Positions 62,314 through 64,000 of a DNA stretch of 64,000 nucleotides are shown here, in pieces. Numbering within the stretch: position 1 is the first letter of the stretch; every line of letters begins with the position of its first letter. The stretch lies in NCBI RefSeq assembly GCF_024362385.1, contig NZ_CP101466.1, positions 1,178,001-1,242,000 on the forward strand, in the 5' to 3' direction. Both the position numbers and the translations under genes were made by a program. The notes beneath the pieces were generated by a model. That model did not search any database, was not told where the DNA came from, and saw nothing but the letters and a program-made list of their open reading frames with translations. Source of the DNA: Arthrobacter sp. DNA4. GTDB lineage: Bacteria; Actinomycetota; Actinomycetes; Actinomycetales; Micrococcaceae.

Positions 62314-64000
62314 CTACCTGCCTTTCAGCGCGTTGAGGGCCTCTTCCGCGTGGTGCAAAGCCTGGTGCAGCCTGTCGCCGGGTTCCGGCAGCGAGAACAT
62401 GTACCCCTGCAGTGAATCGCACTCCAGCGCCGTCAGGTAGTCCGCCTGCGCCGCCGTCTCGATGCCCTCCGCCGTCACGGTCAGGCCCAGGCTGTGCGCC
62501 ATGTTGATCATGGAGCTGAGGATGGGCAGGCGCTCATTGCCGGTCCGCACCATGGACACGAAGGTCTTGTCGATCTTGACGGTGTCCACGGGCAGGTCCT
62601 GCAGCCGGCCCAGCGAGGAGTAGCCGGTGCCAAAGTCATCCAGTGCCACCCGGGCACCCGCGTCCCGCAGTGCGCTGAGCTGCTGGATCAGGCTGCAGTC
62701 GGCGTCGAAGAATACGCTCTCGGTAACTTCCACGACCAGCTGGTAAGGCGCTACACCGCTGGCTTCCGCCAGTCGCAGGACGTTCCCGGCGAAATCGGGT
62801 TCCTGCAGTTGCACGCCGGAGACGTTCACGGCCAGGGACCGTGACGGATCCCCGCTGAGCCACTGTGCCAGCTGCACCATTCCGGTGGCCATCACCTCGG
62901 CCCCGATCTCGCCGATCAGCCCGGTGCGCTCGGCGAGTGGGATAAAGATCGACGGCGGTATCCGCTCGCCGCCCCGGTCCCACCTGGCCAGCGCCTCCAT
63001 TTGGACCACCTGCCCCATGCGGTGCGAGACGATCGGCTGGAAGTCCACGGTGATTTCACCGCGGGGCACGGCCAGCTGGAGCCCGCTTTCCATGTGCGTC
63101 CGCTGCACCAGCGCCTGCATCATGTCCGGGTGGAACCGCAGGAACCGGTTCTTGCCGGCGGCCTTGGCGGCGTACATCGCGATGTCCGCATGCCGCAGCA
63201 GTTCGGAAGGGCCCACGCTGTCCTGGCCCAGGGAGGCGAGCCCCAGGCTCAGGCTGGGGCGGAGGACGGTGCCGCCGATAGTCACCGGGACGTGCAGGCA
63301 GCGCACAATGCACGCCGCGATTGCGTCGGCGTCGGGGCAGGCAGTCAGGAGCACCACAAACTCGTCGCCGCCCAGCCGGGCCACGACGTCGGCCGTGGGA
63401 ACGCAGCCGCGGAGCCGGCGTGCCACCTCGATGAGCATGTCGTCGCCCGCCTGGTGGCCAAGGATATCGTTGACTTCCTTGAAGTCGTCGAGGTCCAGGA
63501 GCAGGACATCCACCGTCTTCAGCCGCGGTTCCTGCAGGGATTCGGCCAGGGCATCGTTGAAGACGGCCCGGTTGGCGAGCCCGGTCAGCGGGTCCTGGAA
63601 GGCCATGGCGCGCAGCTTCTCAGCCTGCACGGCGAGGTCCATCATGGCCTGCTGTGCCTGCTCCTGAGCTCTCCGCCGCGGCGTCACGTCGCGGAAGCTC
63701 CATACGCGGCCCACAATTTTCTCGCCCACGCGTTGCGGGCGGGAATAGCGCTCCAGGGTGCGGCCGTCGCGGAGTTCCACCACGTCGTGGCTTTCGCCTG
63801 CCGGGTCCTCCTGGACTTCGCCCAGCCGCGCGACGAAGGGCACTGGATCTGCGATCTGCGCCATGACCAGCCGGAGCGCCGGCTCCTCGCTGTCGGCCTC
63901 CATCATCTCGGGAGGGATGCCCCACATGGTGAGGAACTGGTCGTTGAATCCGGCCACGCTGCCGTCGGTGGCGATGACCAGGATGCCGTCTGCGGTTGAT
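62314..64000 (-). CDS. PAS-GGDEF-EAL cyclic-di-GMP enzyme, N-terminus outside window
   Basis: About 562 codons, running off the right edge. In order: the end of a PAS-type domain (ATDGSVAGFNDQFLTMWGIP), a GGDEF domain with the intact active site RLGGDEFVVLL, and an EAL domain with EALARW, EVTESV, DDFGTGYSSLG and the late EGIET. Both synthesis and breakdown of cyclic di-GMP look possible. The PAS part probably senses a signal. Ends 17 bases after the small membrane protein gene, convergent with it. Confidence 0.92.
   Translation of the reverse strand, partial: STADGILVIATDGSVAGFNDQFLTMWGIPPEMMEADSEEPALRLVMAQIADPVPFVARLGEVQEDPAGESHDVVELRDGRTLERYSRPQRVGEKIVGRVWSFRDVTPRRRAQEQAQQAMMDLAVQAEKLRAMAFQDPLTGLANRAVFNDALAESLQEPRLKTVDVLLLDLDDFKEVNDILGHQAGDDMLIEVARRLRGCVPTADVVARLGGDEFVVLLTACPDADAIAACIVRCLHVPVTIGGTVLRPSLSLGLASLGQDSVGPSELLRHADIAMYAAKAAGKNRFLRFHPDMMQALVQRTHMESGLQLAVPRGEITVDFQPIVSHRMGQVVQMEALARWDRGGERIPPSIFIPLAERTGLIGEIGAEVMATGMVQLAQWLSGDPSRSLAVNVSGVQLQEPDFAGNVLRLAEASGVAPYQLVVEVTESVFFDADCSLIQQLSALRDAGARVALDDFGTGYSSLGRLQDLPVDTVKIDKTFVSMVRTGNERLPILSSMINMAHSLGLTVTAEGIETAAQADYLTALECDSLQGYMFSLPEPGDRLHQALHHAEEALNALKGR

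Overview
The window is high-GC, gene-dense DNA of a free-living actinobacterium. Gene content (DosS-like kinase, S8 proteases with actinobacterial signal peptides, MmuP/MmuM, GntR-GntK-GntP, Excalibur lipoprotein), GC-rich hairpin terminators and frequent leaderless-looking starts point to the Micrococcaceae, most like Arthrobacter or Pseudarthrobacter. That assignment is inference. I see no rRNA, tRNA, CRISPR array, transposase or prophage.

Layout. 1-3.6 kb: a truncated amidase gene and a run of small or broken genes (AcoR/Fis-type regulator remnant, frameshifted cytosine deaminase, frameshifted secreted protein). 3.7-7.9 kb: a four-carbon acid sugar operon (KdgT-type permease, DUF1537 kinase, PdxA2 dehydrogenase, DeoR regulator) with a tandem palindromic operator upstream. 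8-11.4 kb: DUF3841 protein, secreted lipase behind a repeat-rich leader, aromatic-acid MFS transporter. 11.5-22.2 kb: a secretome island with three subtilisin-like proteases, a lipoprotein metallophosphoesterase, a PKD protein, a frameshifted PhoD phosphatase and an SDR. 22.5-26.8 kb: GAF regulator divergent from a SnoaL-fused flavin monooxygenase and a butanediol-type dehydrogenase. 27-34.6 kb: lipoprotein, CPBP protease, methyltransferase, frameshifted Mg-type P-ATPase, DosS-like histidine kinase and NarL/DosR-type regulator, with a DosR-like box at 27.16 kb. 34.7-42.7 kb: small hypotheticals, a TDT carrier, tandem SRPBCC protein, alpha/beta hydrolase, frameshifted TfoX, and a lipoprotein/Nramp-like/PRC operon. 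42.9-49.2 kb: cold-shock gene, double cupredoxin, gluconate locus, SDR, Excalibur lipoprotein. 49.3-52.2 kb: phosphoesterase and DUF6454 operon behind a three-unit PHO box. 52.3-55.3 kb: MocR regulator and EamA transporter whose start codons overlap on opposite strands, then a PaiB-like protein. 55.3-64 kb: RlmC-like methyltransferase, S-methylmethionine uptake and use (MmuP, two IclR regulators, MmuM), DUF3846, DHFR-like protein, and a GGDEF-EAL gene cut by the window end.

Themes. Several genes fit phosphate scavenging (PF04185 phosphoesterase, PhoD, metallophosphoesterase) and two of them have 11-nt-periodic PHO-like repeats. Sugar-acid, gluconate, aromatic-acid and methylmethionine modules suggest a soil or plant-associated scavenger. 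At least seven reading frames are interrupted by small indels. Either this is local gene decay or the assembly carries indel errors, and this must be settled before any of those genes is called dead.
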